DNA of 64,000 nucleotides, from assembly GCA_963573385.1 (NCBI GenBank), contig CAUYLG010017973.1, positions 1-64,000 of the forward strand. The letters run 5' to 3'. The stretch is from Cacajao melanocephalus (lineage: Eukaryota; Chordata; Mammalia; Primates; Pitheciidae). Below, one piece after another: positions 49,690 to 61,259 of this stretch. The notes under the pieces were generated by a model. The model made no database searches. It was not told the origin of the DNA and saw nothing but the letters and a program-made list of their open reading frames with translations. The position numbers and the translations under genes are program-made. Position 1 is the stretch's first letter. Each line of letters starts with the position of its first letter.

Positions 49690-52600
49690 TTAAAAAGACG
49701 GACAAATGTGAATAAAAGAAAGCAGGGGTTGTAGTCCTTACAGTATTTTACGAGATAGAATTCAAGCAGAACAGTAAATGAGACAAAGAAGGATGCCTTG
49801 TAATACTGAAGGGTGAAATTCATATTAGAAATAACTGTTATGAATGGCTGTGTAGCAAAATAAAGTGCCAGTATTCATGATGGAGAAATCATAGGCTATG
49901 AAAGGAGAAAGAGAAAAATATATTAGTCTTATGGGATTCTTCTTTACCTGTCTCATTTACTGACAGATCAAGTGGGAAAAAATACGGATATAAAAGAGGT
50001 AAATAGCAACATTATTAAGGTAGATATGATTAAAACATATCAAACTCTGTACCCCAACAATACAGGATATGCTTCTTTTCAAGTCAACATAAACACACAT
50101 TGTTATTCCAGTTAGTACTGGAATTTAATGTTATGAAAGAATGACTTGTTATGTTCAGATTCTGTGGGTCAGGAATTTCAAGAAAGGGTAGTAGGAATGG
50201 CTTATCTCTATAATGCCTGGGGCCTCGGTAGAAGACTTAAAGTCTGGGAGCTAGAATTATCAGCAGATTCATATGCTTATGTTTGGTGGTTGATGCTGGT
50301 TGTTGGCTAAGTGCCCCCTCTTTCTTTCCATGTGGGCCTCTCTGTGTGATTTCCTTTTGTTGGCTCATTTGGGCTTTTTCATAGCCTAGTAGCAGAGTTC
50401 TAAGGGTGAGAGTCCCAAGGGAGAGGAAGACCCAGGCAGAAATTATATAACCTTTGATGACCTCAGCAGTCATGCAGCATTAGTTTGGCCATGTTCTGTT
50501 CATTATGGTAGTCACAAAAGTCCTGCTGCCCGGGTTCAAGGGAAGGGCAAATAGACTCTGGCTCTTCATGGGGAGTGGCAAGATTCTGGAAGAGCATGTG
50601 GGACCGAAGTATTGCCCTGACTGATTTTGGCAAATACAGTCTTCCCTAATAATATACTGGATCACAAACAAAATTTCAGTAAGTTTCAGTAGATAGAGGT
50701 GTAGTACGATAACATTCAGATCATAATGTAGTAAAACCAGAAGTAACAAAATTAGATTGCAAAAAGCCCTTCCACCCAGAAATTTTCTAGTACTCTTGAA
50801 TCTCAAGTCAGAGATAATATATATGGCTAAGAATTCCTGGGGGATTAAAACAAAAGCAAGTTAACATATGAGCCTAAACTGTAGAACCACTAGAGAAGTA
50901 TATTAATGAAACCAATACCTATCAGAATGTATAGACAGATTTAAGGTATTTATTAGAGGAAAAGAGCTTGAAGTATATATATTAACTTGAAAAAATAAGC
51001 AAAAAATGTAAAGGATATATTAAGCATCTGACTCAAAAACAGTATCAGTCTCATAAAGTAAAGTGGAAGGGAGGAATTTTTAAAGTTAAAAATAAATATT
51101 AATAAGCTAGAATACAAAAGTAATAAATAGCCCAAAGCTAACTTTTTTTGAAAAGCTAAATTATTAACTATCCCAATCAAGGAAAATTAAAGAAAATGCA
51201 AATATACATAAAAAAATAAAAAGATGGAAAAACAAGAGGAAACTAAATCCTAAGAACAAACTGTGTCCAATTCTGTGCAGATATCTGAAAATCTAGATCA
51301 AGTAGATAATTTTCTAGGAAAATATAATTTCCCAAAGCTGACCCCAGAAGAGATAGGAGATTGAAACAGTTTGATTTCCACAGGCAAAATAAAGTTCATA
51401 AAGACCTATCGCTTCTCCCACAAAAGCGCCAAGTCCAGGTGGTTTGACGTGGAAATTTTGTGAAACATTAGAAGAGTGGATACTTCAGTAATATTCTGTT
51501 AAATGTTTATCAACTGTGTCTGGGGGCTGGGGCAGGGAGTAATAAAAGCCCTGATCTGTAGTGTTTTCTGATTTCTTAGCATAAATATTTCTGTCAGAAC
51601 TTGTTTCAAGCTACCTATGTGATATCACTCAAAGTGAAGATGAGAAGCGATATACGAATAGACTCTTGTGAGTCAGTACAGGCTGGCTCTTGCATACCAT
51701 GGAGCTGATCCCACTGCTCTTTAAACTGTTGCAGAGTATGGAAGAACTCTTACAGAGTAAAGAAATATTAAAAAAAAAAATCATAAAAGTACTAAAAGCA
51801 TAAAAGAACTCATAATTCAGAAACCCAGTTATAAAAAGCAAAAATGGACAAATTTGAGGTTATTAGGAATAGTCTTGATTTTATTCAAAAAAAACAAAAC
51901 CTTTTACACAGGAACATAAAGCCTTTTAAGGAAAGTCAAAAACTGAACATTGAACTTAAAAAAAAATCTGGGAATTGTATTACAGACAATGATAAATTTA
52001 TATTTATAAATAGGGAATAAAACAAGGTGTAGAATAGTATGTAATAACATACTGCTACTTATGCATAAAAGGTAGAGTGATAAAAATCTATATTTATGAA
52101 AAAACTCTGAAAGATGCATGATAATAGTGATAATTTATGGATGGGGAGAACTAGGCATGGAAAAAGAAAATGTGAGAAAAAGACTTTACTGTACACCTGC
52201 TTTTACTTTAAAGCTTTGGACCATGTTCAAGAATAAACAAATTGAATTTTCAAAGACCAAAATAAAATTCATATGGCCAATATCATAACAATTACACATA
52301 ACCAAAGGGAAATACACAAAATGATATTCACTGAAGCATTTTTCTAGCGGTAAAAAGAATCCAAAAATCTTATGTCTTTCCGTAAAGAAAGGATTAAAAC
52401 ATGGTAACTTTGTAGTATTGAAGGGTATGCGGCAGTTAAAAAAAGGTTAAAGTAAGCATAATACTAACATGAGAAGTTCTCCAAGACATATTTTTGAGCA
52501 AAAACATGTTGAGTACAAAAGATTTGTACGGTGTTGAAGGAACTTATTTACTTAAGACTACAGTGCTACACACACACATTTTGTGTTTAAAAGCACAAAA

Positions 52601-52800
52601 TTTTACACACAGACACAGAAGTCTATAAATGAAATTGTTTTGAAAATGTAGACACAAAACTCCTAACTATAGTTACCTCTAGGGGAGGACCTTGATTGGA
52701 GTGGAAGAGAGTAGAGGAAGATGAAAAAGGACTTCAATTTTTCAGTATTTGAATTTTTATTAAAATATGCTAATATTTTACTCATGTAATAATAATAATA
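49690..52800 (+). mobile_element. Second old L1 (L1M): ORF2 to 3' end
   Basis: Restarts in the endonuclease region ('aaagcaggggttgtagtcct', 'gagacaaagaaggatgcctt'), passes 'ccaagtccaggtggtttgac' (the ORF2 'SPGPDG' area), and ends in a 3' UTR with 'agttacctctaggggaggac' and an A/T-rich tail with taa units at 52786-52801. Order agrees with one L1M copy with deletions. No intact frame. Confidence 0.7.
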
Positions 52801-53094
52801 AGTCCCAAAGAAGATGATAACTTTGCGTGATTTGTAACTGTTTCGGAGACTTTTCAAGTTTGTTTCCCCAGGGCCAAGTGATAAACTGTTTCTGTGAAAA
52901 CATCCCTTTTCTTCAAATTTAAATATTTCAGTGTTGAGAATCCACAGTAACCTTGTTGTACTCTGTCGTTGTTGAGGAATGGGGTATTCACATGAATCAA
53001 ATATGCTGCTAAATATGGAGAAAAATATAGAGGTACCTGCATATATTGCATAGCTTATAATCTGAGAATGGAAAGGAAGATGTCAGCATTAAAA
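52801..53094. other. Unassigned non-coding sequence
   Basis: No features recognised. Confidence 0.4.
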
Positions 53095-53345
53095 ATACCC
53101 TTTATTGAGTGAATTCTTTAGAGCCGGGCACTGTGCTGGTATCTTTGCATGTGTTCATGATCTCGTTTAATCCTGGAAACATCTCGTAAAGGTGGATATT
53201 ATCCCCACTTTATGTATGAGGAAATTGAAGCTGAAAAGATATTCTGTTGTTTACCCAAGGTTCCAGTGCTAATAAGTATCCTTCATGAGATGCAAAACCA
53301 GGTCTCTCTAACATTGAAGCCTGTGTTCTTTCCTCTGTTCCATTC
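53095..53345 (-). mobile_element. MIR SINE, nearly full length
   Basis: The plus strand gives the reverse complement almost end to end: 'ccctttattgagtgaattct', 'gagccgggcactgtgctggt', 'gttcatgatctcgtttaatc', 'tatccccactttatgtatga', 'ggaaattgaagctgaaaag', 'aaaaccaggtctctctaac'. The best MIR in the window. Confidence 0.9.
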
Positions 53346-53399
53346 TGCCCCCCTTCCCAATAAAATGCACAACAATACAACTACACTGAATACATTTTA

Positions 53400-54330
53400 A
53401 TGTTTCTTGATGATTAGGAAAGCACTTCTGGCTTTTTCAAGTGTTTTGGAATCCCTTTATGAGCATCAATTATCAGAGTATTAGTGAAGCATGGAAATAA
53501 TGTCTAATTGGAGATATCTAGTTAAAAGAAAGCAGAGTAATATTGCATTGACAGAATTTAGTGCTTTTATTAAAGATAGATAAAGGTATGGCAAAATCAC
53601 TGATGTGATTCTAGCATATCCTCTTTATTAATTGATCTGCATAGTCTGAAGGCCTTTATTCCCTATATACTGATTCCGAATGTTCTGTCCTTATTAGTCC
53701 CTTTATGTAAAACCTTGTATCTCTATTTGCCATCCTAAAAATATTGCTTAAATACATGATGTAGTTTCTCCGCACACTGGAATCTGATCATGAAAGGTCT
53801 TAGCTCTATAGCCTGAATTAACATGAGCAGAATTTAGGTATAGTACGCCAAGGGCTTCATGGACAGCCCCTTTGGTTATAGATTATAAATGCCATTTAGA
53901 GAAAGCACAGGATGGCTCCTGAGTGTCTAGTAAACTTCAACAACCACCTGAGAGATACCTCCGTGTGACTGCATAAAATGGAAATAAAGAATGGCAAATA
54001 ACCCATTGACTGTGCACTTTCTCACCCACTGAGAGCAAAACGCAATCCGATGCAATTTTAGTACTTACATGCCTCTGGGGAAAATAGACCCCTAAAAATC
54101 ACCGAGTGCAGCACTGGAAAAATTCCTTAAATTTGTGCTATGCTTGGTGTTATAAAACCCAAGGAACCTTAGATGTTCTTCTTGAGTAAAATGGACTGGT
54201 AATTTTGTTTTGTCACATTATCCACCAAGCATAATGATAATGGGTCACATGCAATTTAGGAAAAAATTAAGTCTAATAAGAAAAATCTCTAATAAATACT
54301 AACAGCATCTTACTGGTATCATCATTGGTC
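53400..54330. other. Candidate conserved non-coding block
   Basis: Repeat-free for over 900 bases, with 'tattaattgatctgcat' (53624-53640), 'cctgaattaacatgagc' and CpGs in 'gcaaaacgcaatccgatgc' region (54035-54053). Flanked closely by repeats on both sides. Candidate enhancer by texture. Confidence 0.35.
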
Positions 54331-54889
54331 TAACCCTTCTATTAACATTTGTTTTTTTACATATTAAATGATCTGTAATATGTTGAAAATGAAGAGGATA
54401 GTAAAAATTAAAACCGGCATTCTAATAATATATGCATTGTACAAATGTTTGCATGCTTCTTCCCTCAGGCAAGAACTAGGAGATGTTGTACATGCAAGGG
54501 AGTGGTGCTAGGATGTAGATTTTGATTTTAGATATGCTGAGCAGTGAAGGTGCTCAGTGCAGCGGATAGACCCCATCATTAACCAGGAATGCAACCAATT
54601 CAGTGAAAGAGATTAGAAATCAGAATGCAGCCCTGAGAAGAGTATACAGTTATCCCCTCAAATCAGGCTTTTTCTGGGCCACTGAGAAAGAGTGAACAAG
54701 CTTAGGGAACCTCTGGTACCCAAGCAAAGGGCCTGGGGGGTCCTGTGCATTGACAGCTATCCATCATGGGCAATATGGTAGAGTGGGATAGAGCTAGAAG
54801 GATGTATTCGGGAAGCTGCCATTATTAGAAATGTTCTTCTCAAGCCCACTTAAGAATGTCCTAGACTACATCCATAAAGTAAAAGTGCT
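54331..54889. other. Unassigned non-coding sequence
   Basis: No features recognised. Confidence 0.4.
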
Positions 54890-55005
54890 TAGCACCTATT
54901 TCCAGGGATTCTGATTCAAGGGAACTGGGTAACACCCCTACATCTACTATTTTTAATGATTTCTTCTGGTAACACCTCTGCACGTAAACATGTGAAGACC
55001 ACTGC
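54890..55005. mobile_element. MER5-type (hAT-Charlie) fragment
   Basis: 'ccagggattctgattcaagg', 'tactatttttaatgatttct' and 'gtgaagaccactgcatt' parallel MER5 ('agattctgattca', 'ctgcatttttaa', 'gagaaccactg'). Orientation is hard to set because MER5 is partly self-complementary. Confidence 0.5.
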
Positions 55006-55164
55006 ATTAAATGATATTGACAAAGGGTTTCTTTCCCCTAGTCCTTTCTACCATGTGATTTAGATGAATAGCAACTATTTCCAAACCCTACTGAATAGTG
55101 GCAGCCACAAATGTCTTGCCATGTCAGGCTCTCAGTGGTTTCTGAGAAAGATTGAGCAGCCTTG

Positions 55165-55600
55165 AGAAGCCTAATCTATAATTAAGTATTTGCTATGCAA
55201 GACACTATACTATATGCAGAAATGGCAAAGGTCCCTGCCTCAAGGAACTTACAGTTTAGGAAGAGCTAGCAGAGAGAAACTTAAACAAATCAACAAAATG
55301 TGACATGTGCTATGGAAAACCATTTGTATAGGATAATGGGGACAAATGGGGTTTGATCATTAGCTGAAGGGTTGCCTAACTTGAAGAAAGGAGTGGCAGA
55401 TGAGGACATCACAGGAGCCTTGTTGATGAAGGTCAAATACTTGGGTAGTATCCACATATTGGTTGTAAATGTGTGTAGGAGGGAAGAGCATGAAATAACT
55501 TCCAGGTTTTTCTGGCTTGAGTCTCTTTGTGGAAGGTGAAACCATTATGAGGGTCAGCATTTGAAAGAAGCGGAGTTGAAGAGAATGTTGAGTGTCAAGT
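55165..55600. repeat. Ancient dispersed repeat, family not named
   Basis: 'gtccctgcctcaaggaactt' and 'acagtttaggaagagctagc' are the clearest match to the shared block; 'tgaaataacttccaggtttt' fits its more distal part. Confidence 0.5.
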
Positions 55601-55631
55601 ATTCATAGTCTGTAAACGGAGATGTTCTAGG

Positions 55632-55852
55632 TTGTGGGTCAGCAAACTTTTACTGCAAAGGGCCACATAGTAAGCATTTAAGGCATTGCAGCCAGCCAGT
55701 CTTTGCCATGACCATTCAACTCTGCCATTGTAGTGTGCAGGTATTCATAGGCAATATGGAAGCCAATGGGTTTGGCTGTGTTCTAATAAAACTATTTAGA
55801 AAAACAGGCAGTGGACCAGATTTGGCCCACGAGAGCTAGCTTGCCATTCCTG
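55632..55852 (+). mobile_element. MER20 (hAT-Charlie), near full length
   Basis: Order and length (about 220 bp) match MER20: 'ggtcagcaaacttttactgc', 'aaagggccacatagtaagca', 'ttcaactctgccattgtagt', 'tggctgtgttctaataaaac', 'accagatttggcccacgaga', ending 'gcttgccattcc'. The inverted ends gtcagcaaa / cttgccatt are recognisable but decayed. Confidence 0.85.
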
Positions 55853-55910
55853 CTGTACGCATAGGTTTGAATAGAAGATAAAAATAGAAATGTAGCTATG
55901 TTGACTCACA

Positions 55911-56010
55911 AATATATATATAATATATGTGTGTTTTAAATATATACATATTTACATATATACATATATAATATGTATATGTTGTATGCAGTTTAGTATA
56001 TATGTAATAT
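55911..56010. repeat. AT-rich (TATA/TACATA) low-complexity tract
   Basis: Alternating ta, tatg and tacata units, self-complementary. Confidence 0.85.
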
Positions 56011-56204
56011 GTTTTATATCTATTTTCTATGTAGACATATAATCATACCTACTTGATACAAACATTGCATTTCCTGGTTATTTTGGATAAAGAGTTTTTC
56101 AAACTATCCAAAAGTCACTTAATGATTGTCTATAAAGAAACAATTAAATATGAAAATGTATATTAAAACAACAAAATACATTTTGTACTCAATGGTTTAG
56201 CAAA

Positions 56205-56835
56205 ATTTAAAAATCTGGTGATACCAAGTGCTATCAAGGTTGTAGAGCAACAAAAACTCAAAAGCTATTTTAGTGGGAGTTGTGAATTAATATATCTCTA
56301 TTGGAAAACAATTGGTTATTTTCTAGTGAATTTGAATATATATGCCAATCCTAAGATCCAGAAATCTCACTCCTGGGACTCTAACACAGGAAAAGCTATT
56401 AAACATGCTCAGATCAATAAGAGCTATACTCATAGCATAACAAACAAAAAATAGAAGCCGGAAGCAACCCAAATGATTCATTAAATAAAGTGAAATAACA
56501 TTCAATATAGATAAATTTAAAATCAAAAGAAAAACCCACAGAATGATACCATATAATATAATTTATATAAAGCTTAAAAATGCAAAATAAAACACTATTC
56601 TAAAAGTCTTTATATTTGTGGCAAAACTAGGATGAAAACCGTGAAAATGAAAAAAAACCCAAAATGCACGTAGGTGGAGGCAAAACAAAAACAAAAAATT
56701 CTGACCTAATAGGAACAACTAATGGATTTATTTATTTCTAAGCTTGGTAATGGGTAGGGAGACAGTTATTTTTAAAATGATATTTCTTATTATTTTACAT
56801 ATGTTACATTTGTTCCTTAATATCAAGCAACCCTT
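56205..56835 (+). mobile_element. Old L1 (L1M) 3' end
   Basis: 'gataccaagtgctatcaagg', 'ttggaaaacaattggttatt', 'agaaatctcactcctgggac', 'gaagcaacccaaatgattca' and 'ataccatataatataattta' reproduce the L1M 3' region in order. Confidence 0.8.
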
Positions 56836-58134
56836 GCATGATAATGAAAAACAAGGTAAAGCCAAAATCTTACTGAGCTGGCAGTTTTATATTTTCAAAA
56901 AATAATTAACTCAAGTTTATTCTGTTGTTCAAAAGAAATGTTTATTTTGGGGACAATTTTTTTTTTTTTTTTTTTTGTCTGGCTGAGTTTCTTTCCAGTC
57001 ATGTCACCTCTCTCCGTGACTGAGGATCAGCTGGTTTCCAGTGTTTCAGCTAGGCAGGAGTCAGGGAGGATTATGGATAGCACAGAAGAGGGAAGAATGT
57101 CAGGAAGGAGCTAACGTGACTGCTGTAGGGTCATTTGAGTTCCCTATCTCTAGGAGAACAAGCATTGTCTTTGGCACAGGACAGAATGTGGTCAGAATCC
57201 TCCCTGTCACTCAGAAAGTAATTCCATTGCTGTCTTCATATTATCCCAGTCATCTGGGGTTGAAGGGACACTGTGTAGTGGTTTTGTGGTGTGGAAGCTA
57301 TTGCTACATAATTTTTTATTTCTTGAATATCACTTTGTAGCGTCATGATTACAAGGCTTGGAAGAAGATAAACTCTCTGTCCACTCCGAGTATAAATGGG
57401 CACTTGAGATGAAACCACCTCATTAATTTCCCCTTGTTGCTGAAGTAGAATCTGAATCCAAACCACAACACAACCTAGCCCCTAAATCTCTATTAAAAGC
57501 CACCTTGGGTAGCCTGGTAAAGCTTTATTTAAAGTCAGCAGAGAATTATAAAGTCAAAAGTGAAAAATGGTACAACAAGAAAGAATCATAAAAAAATACT
57601 AGATCAGTTAAATGTAGTCAAAGGCAATTTAGTGTGTTCTGGCACCAGCGCTTATTGATGCAAAGAATGTGATGTGTCAGGGGTTGGCAAGAGCATGTAG
57701 GAAATGCAGAATGAGGGATGCAGCTCCACGCATTGACTCTGAAACAGCCATACATGACCGCAGAGGATGCTTCAGCTACCTTGCTTTTGTATCAGGAATT
57801 TCAGGGAGAATATTCGAATACCCCAAGTTGGACATCTTTTGTTCTTTTGTTCTTGATGTACTTTATGCTTTAAAGTAGAACTCTTTCTTTCATGGAGACG
57901 AGCTAACATAGAGACTGTGTAAATCGGGTCAGACCAGGAGCGTAAGTAACATTTGTTGGCACTTCTGAGTATCCTAGTATTCTGGTTTCTCTTGGGGCTG
58001 CCACATTGATCTGCTTTTTTACATCCATCTCCAAGCTGTGAGGGTTTCTGCCTCACCTTCTTCACCCCTTTAGTTTCCCGTTCACCAGTATTAACAAGTT
58101 TGCTCAGTAATGCACACAGCTACCAATGTTATGC
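56836..58134. other. Unassigned sequence
   Basis: T run at 56957-56976. The part at 57600-58030 is repeat-free with isolated CpGs and might be constrained. No gene supported. Confidence 0.4.
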
Positions 58135-58395
58135 CCCTACCCCTTTCCAGGCACAGTGTTAGGCCCTGCATATACATTCTCTCACTAAGCCTCAAAAAGC
58201 CCCAGTGATTCTAAGAACCCTTGTCTGGAAAAAACAAAAAAAACCAAACAAACAAACAAAAAACAACCTTGTGAGATAGGTCTTATTATCATGCTGATTT
58301 TACACATAAGGACAACGAGGGCTGAGACTTGGAGCTCATTTGAGTTGCCACAGAAACAGGACTCACCAGGCCTGACTCCTGTGTAGGAGCAGGCA
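58135..58395 (-). mobile_element. MIR SINE with an A-rich insertion
   Basis: The plus strand shows 'ttccaggcacagtgttaggc', then after an insert 'caaccttgtgagataggtct', 'ttattatcatgctgatttta' and 'aggactcaccaggcctgact'. The insert at about 58206-58266 is A/C-rich (aaac units) and unlike MIR; it may be a retrotransposon tail remnant. Confidence 0.75.
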
Positions 58396-58469
58396 TTATG
58401 CAAGAAGTGTTGGTTCGCTAACTCCATCAGCAGTGAAAGGTGGGTGCTGGTACCTTTAGAGGACAGAGT

Positions 58470-58735
58470 GCAGGATAGTGTAGTGTCAAGAGCATCAACT
58501 GAGGTCTGGGTTTGAATCCTGGCTTTGCCACTTATTGACTCTGTGACTCTGGGCAAGTTACTTGACCACTCTGAATCTCCCTCCATAAAATAGGGATAAT
58601 ATTAACATAGGGATAGTAATAACATAGGGATAACAATAAAATAGGGATAATAATAACACCTACCTTACTAAGGTTGTTGTGAGGATTATGTAAGTTGCTA
58701 TGAATAGTTTCTAAGAGTTACTGTGGAAGTGCTGA
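58470..58735 (+). mobile_element. MIR SINE with an internal minisatellite
   Basis: 'tggtttgaatcctggctttg'-like B-box region (58509-58528), 'ccacttattgactctgtgac', 'tctgggcaagttacttgacc', 'acctaccttactaaggttgt', 'tgtgaggattatgtaagttg' follow MIR in sense orientation. It faces the previous MIR tail to head in the opposite sense. Confidence 0.9.
58590..58657 (+). repeat. 17-bp minisatellite, four units
   Basis: Units start at 58590, 58607, 58624 and 58641, each atagggat plus nine bases (consensus tail 'aataataac'). It replaces the single 'atggggataataata' block of MIR, so the array grew inside the SINE. Confidence 0.97.
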
Positions 58736-58737
58736 AT

Positions 58738-59278
58738 GGTAGTCCCCCTCATCTCTAGGGGATACGTTCCAAGATCTCGGTGGATGCCTGAAACCATGGA
58801 GAGTATTGAACCCTATGGATACTGTATTATGTTTTTTCCTGTAGATATATACCTATGGTAAAGTTTAATTATTAGGCATGATGAGAGATAATGATAACTG
58901 ATAATAAAATAGAACAATTATAACAATATGCCAGCATCACTACTCTTGCACTTTGGGGCCATTATCAAGTAAAATAGGGTTACTTGAACACGACTGCTGC
59001 CACACCACAATAGCCAATCTGATAGCTGAGACGGCTTCTAGGTGACTCAGCGGCCAATTCTATATACAGAATGGACATGCTGGACGTACGGATGACTCAC
59101 ATCCTGGGCAGGATGGAACAGGACAGTGTGACAGTTTATCATGTTACTCAGAATGGCATGCAATTTCGAACTTATGGATTATTTCTGGAATTTTCTGTTT
59201 AACATTTTCAGACTCTAGTTGATTGTAAGTAACTAAAACCATGCAGAAAGCGAAAACCTCAGAAAAGGGGGGGATTAC
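58738..59278 (-). mobile_element. Tigger (pogo-like) DNA transposon, MER2/Tigger1-like, internally deleted
   Basis: Terminal sequences are inverted: 'agtccccctcatct' at the left and 'agaaaaggggggg' at the right. 'ggatgcctgaaaccatgg' and 'taaaatagaacaattataac' are typical of MER2/Tigger1 3' parts read from this side. On the minus strand, about 58925-59000 matches the first bases of the Tigger1 transposase gene, with the start codon at 58960-58962. About 540 bp, so most of the transposase is missing. Confidence 0.85.
58921..58962 (-). pseudogene. Remnant of the Tigger transposase N-terminus
   Basis: From the ATG at 58962 (minus strand) about a dozen codons recall the basic Tigger N-terminus (Met-Ala-Pro-Lys, then a Ser-Ser-Asp-Ala-Gly stretch). 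The frame then runs into deleted sequence. Non-functional. Confidence 0.7.
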
Positions 59279-59903
59279 ATGTTGCTGCTGCTGTTTCTAT
59301 TGTTATTGTTATCAATATTATTATTTTTGTCTTAAAAAATGTATCTCCTGGAAGTAGAGAGACTGCACACTGAAAGAAATGCTTGTGGATGGAATCAGGG
59401 ACAGGGGAGGCTGGAAGGACCGACCAGAGGTGGCAGGTCACACGGGAGAATGTTCTTAGACATGCCACTCGATACCCTTTAAATTCTACTCTGGTGTGGG
59501 CCACATCCACTTTTGTTAAATCCATTTTCCCCAAATGAAGCAGCTTTTGAAGATCAAACGAGAAAACTGGGCTCTTTGGGTACATTCTGCTTGAGTACTT
59601 CCATGTTCAAAATGCCTTTCTTTCCTGTCTACAGATTCACCTCCTGGAGAGAGAGAAAGAGGTTTGGAGACTTCTTTTGGTTCTAGAGGGTCTTATCAGA
59701 GTCTCAGATTCAAGGAGTGATTGGTATACTGTAAATGCTTTAGAGATCTGAAAGAGATTAGAGAAACCTATTCCAGAGGATAAAGGCAGGACAAGAGGGA
59801 CCCATTCATCTCATGGACATTAAGTTCCCTGAGAACTTTTTTTGGGAATGACCAGAAACATGCCAGGCCATGTGCTGTCCATTTGCAATCCTCTGAGCTG
59901 TAG

Positions 59904-59904
<1 letters not shown>
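59279..59904. other. Unassigned sequence with a TTG/TTA-rich start
   Basis: Low-complexity tgctgctgctgtttc and ttgttattgttatc at about 59281-59332. No gene recognised. Confidence 0.45.

Positions 59905-59952
<48 letters not shown>
59905..59952. repeat. (TG)n microsatellite, about 24 units
   Basis: The longest pure TG tract in the window and probably highly polymorphic. Confidence 0.97.
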
Positions 59953-59953
<1 letters not shown>

Positions 59954-61259
59954 AGATAGATTGAGGCCAATGTCATTGCCTCATTTATGATGGTTCTTAA
60001 ACTTGAAAAGGAACTGAAAGGTTGACACATGCATGCAGAGTCACTGCAGATGATTCAACTGAAGTAGTCCTGACAAATACCAGGGCTCTCCACATTGTCA
60101 GGAACAGTCTGATGATGACATGTTCGAAGCTCCGCAGACTGGCTTGCATCTTAGTAAGTATGTGCAATCGGGGGAGACATAGTTATGCTGTGGAGAGTTC
60201 TGAGATGTGAAGAGAACAAGTTAATTGTTCAGCCTCAACTGAGACCTTTCACTCAAGTCATTAATCACAGTGCACAGTCTGGAGTCTTGGCTCTGAAGTT
60301 CAATTCTTTAGGCTGCTTTCCTGCTCCAGATGAAAGCTCATTCCAGGTGCTGGCCATTTGTGTTTGCCTCCAACCAGGCTGATTTATGGGCCTGGAGATG
60401 TTTTCTGGTTTTTCCAAATTCTGTTCCATTACTTTGTAATAAGGGGGACATGTGATTTCTGGCTTTTTACAGATCCTCAGTTTTAACATCTCTAATACCA
60501 AAGATTTTTAAAATCAGTCTGTGGTCTGCTTTCTGTGATCTGGAGAATAGAAATGCTGTTCTGTGTTTTGAATATCAAAGTTAAGACTTCAGGGACTCTC
60601 GTTTCTTTCCCCCTTGGGCTGGAGTTGAAGTTGCAAGAAACAAATAGGAACCTTTGTTCCTGCCTTCAACATCCCGATGCAAATTAAGGCTTGGGAAGCC
60701 CTGGTGACAACAACTCACTGCAGGTGTTGGAGTTATCCCCATCCCACACGAATGCATATGGCTCAGGATATAATAGTAAAGGCCTTCCACACTTGGACTA
60801 GGTCTCTGGTGACAGTGTAAGCCAATAGTGAAGATTTCACAAGAGAATCTGAGTGTCAAAGGAGGACATTGTGATACGGAGGCTGAACAGGGTGCTGCCA
60901 GGTGTTACCTGTTTGATTGAAAGGTAAGCCAGATCTGAGTTGATATGGGGCAACAGATCCCTTGGGAGTTTTCCCAGGTGGCTAGAAATGTGTCACAGGA
61001 AAGTAATTGGAAATTGACATTTGGCATATCTCTGGGTTACTTTTTATTCCAGATAATATCAAGAGTCGCTTGGTATTGGCCAAGAATCATTAGTGACTAA
61101 TACATCAAATCCCACAGCACATTGCTGAAATACAGTCTTCTGTTTGTTGACAGTAGCCAGCTGCTTCCTGGTCTTTTGTTGCCTAACTAGCACTTCATGT
61201 TAGAGGCCCGTGGCCCTGATTTAGGTGAAATGAGTGGTAAAAATAGCAATTCAATCTTA
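59953..61259. other. Unassigned non-coding sequence
   Basis: No recognised repeat or gene. Confidence 0.4.

Noticed and set aside
58590..58657. Resemblance of tagggataa units to a homing-endonuclease recognition site
   Set aside because: Only the first nine bases agree; the units are explained by the MIR block they derive from.
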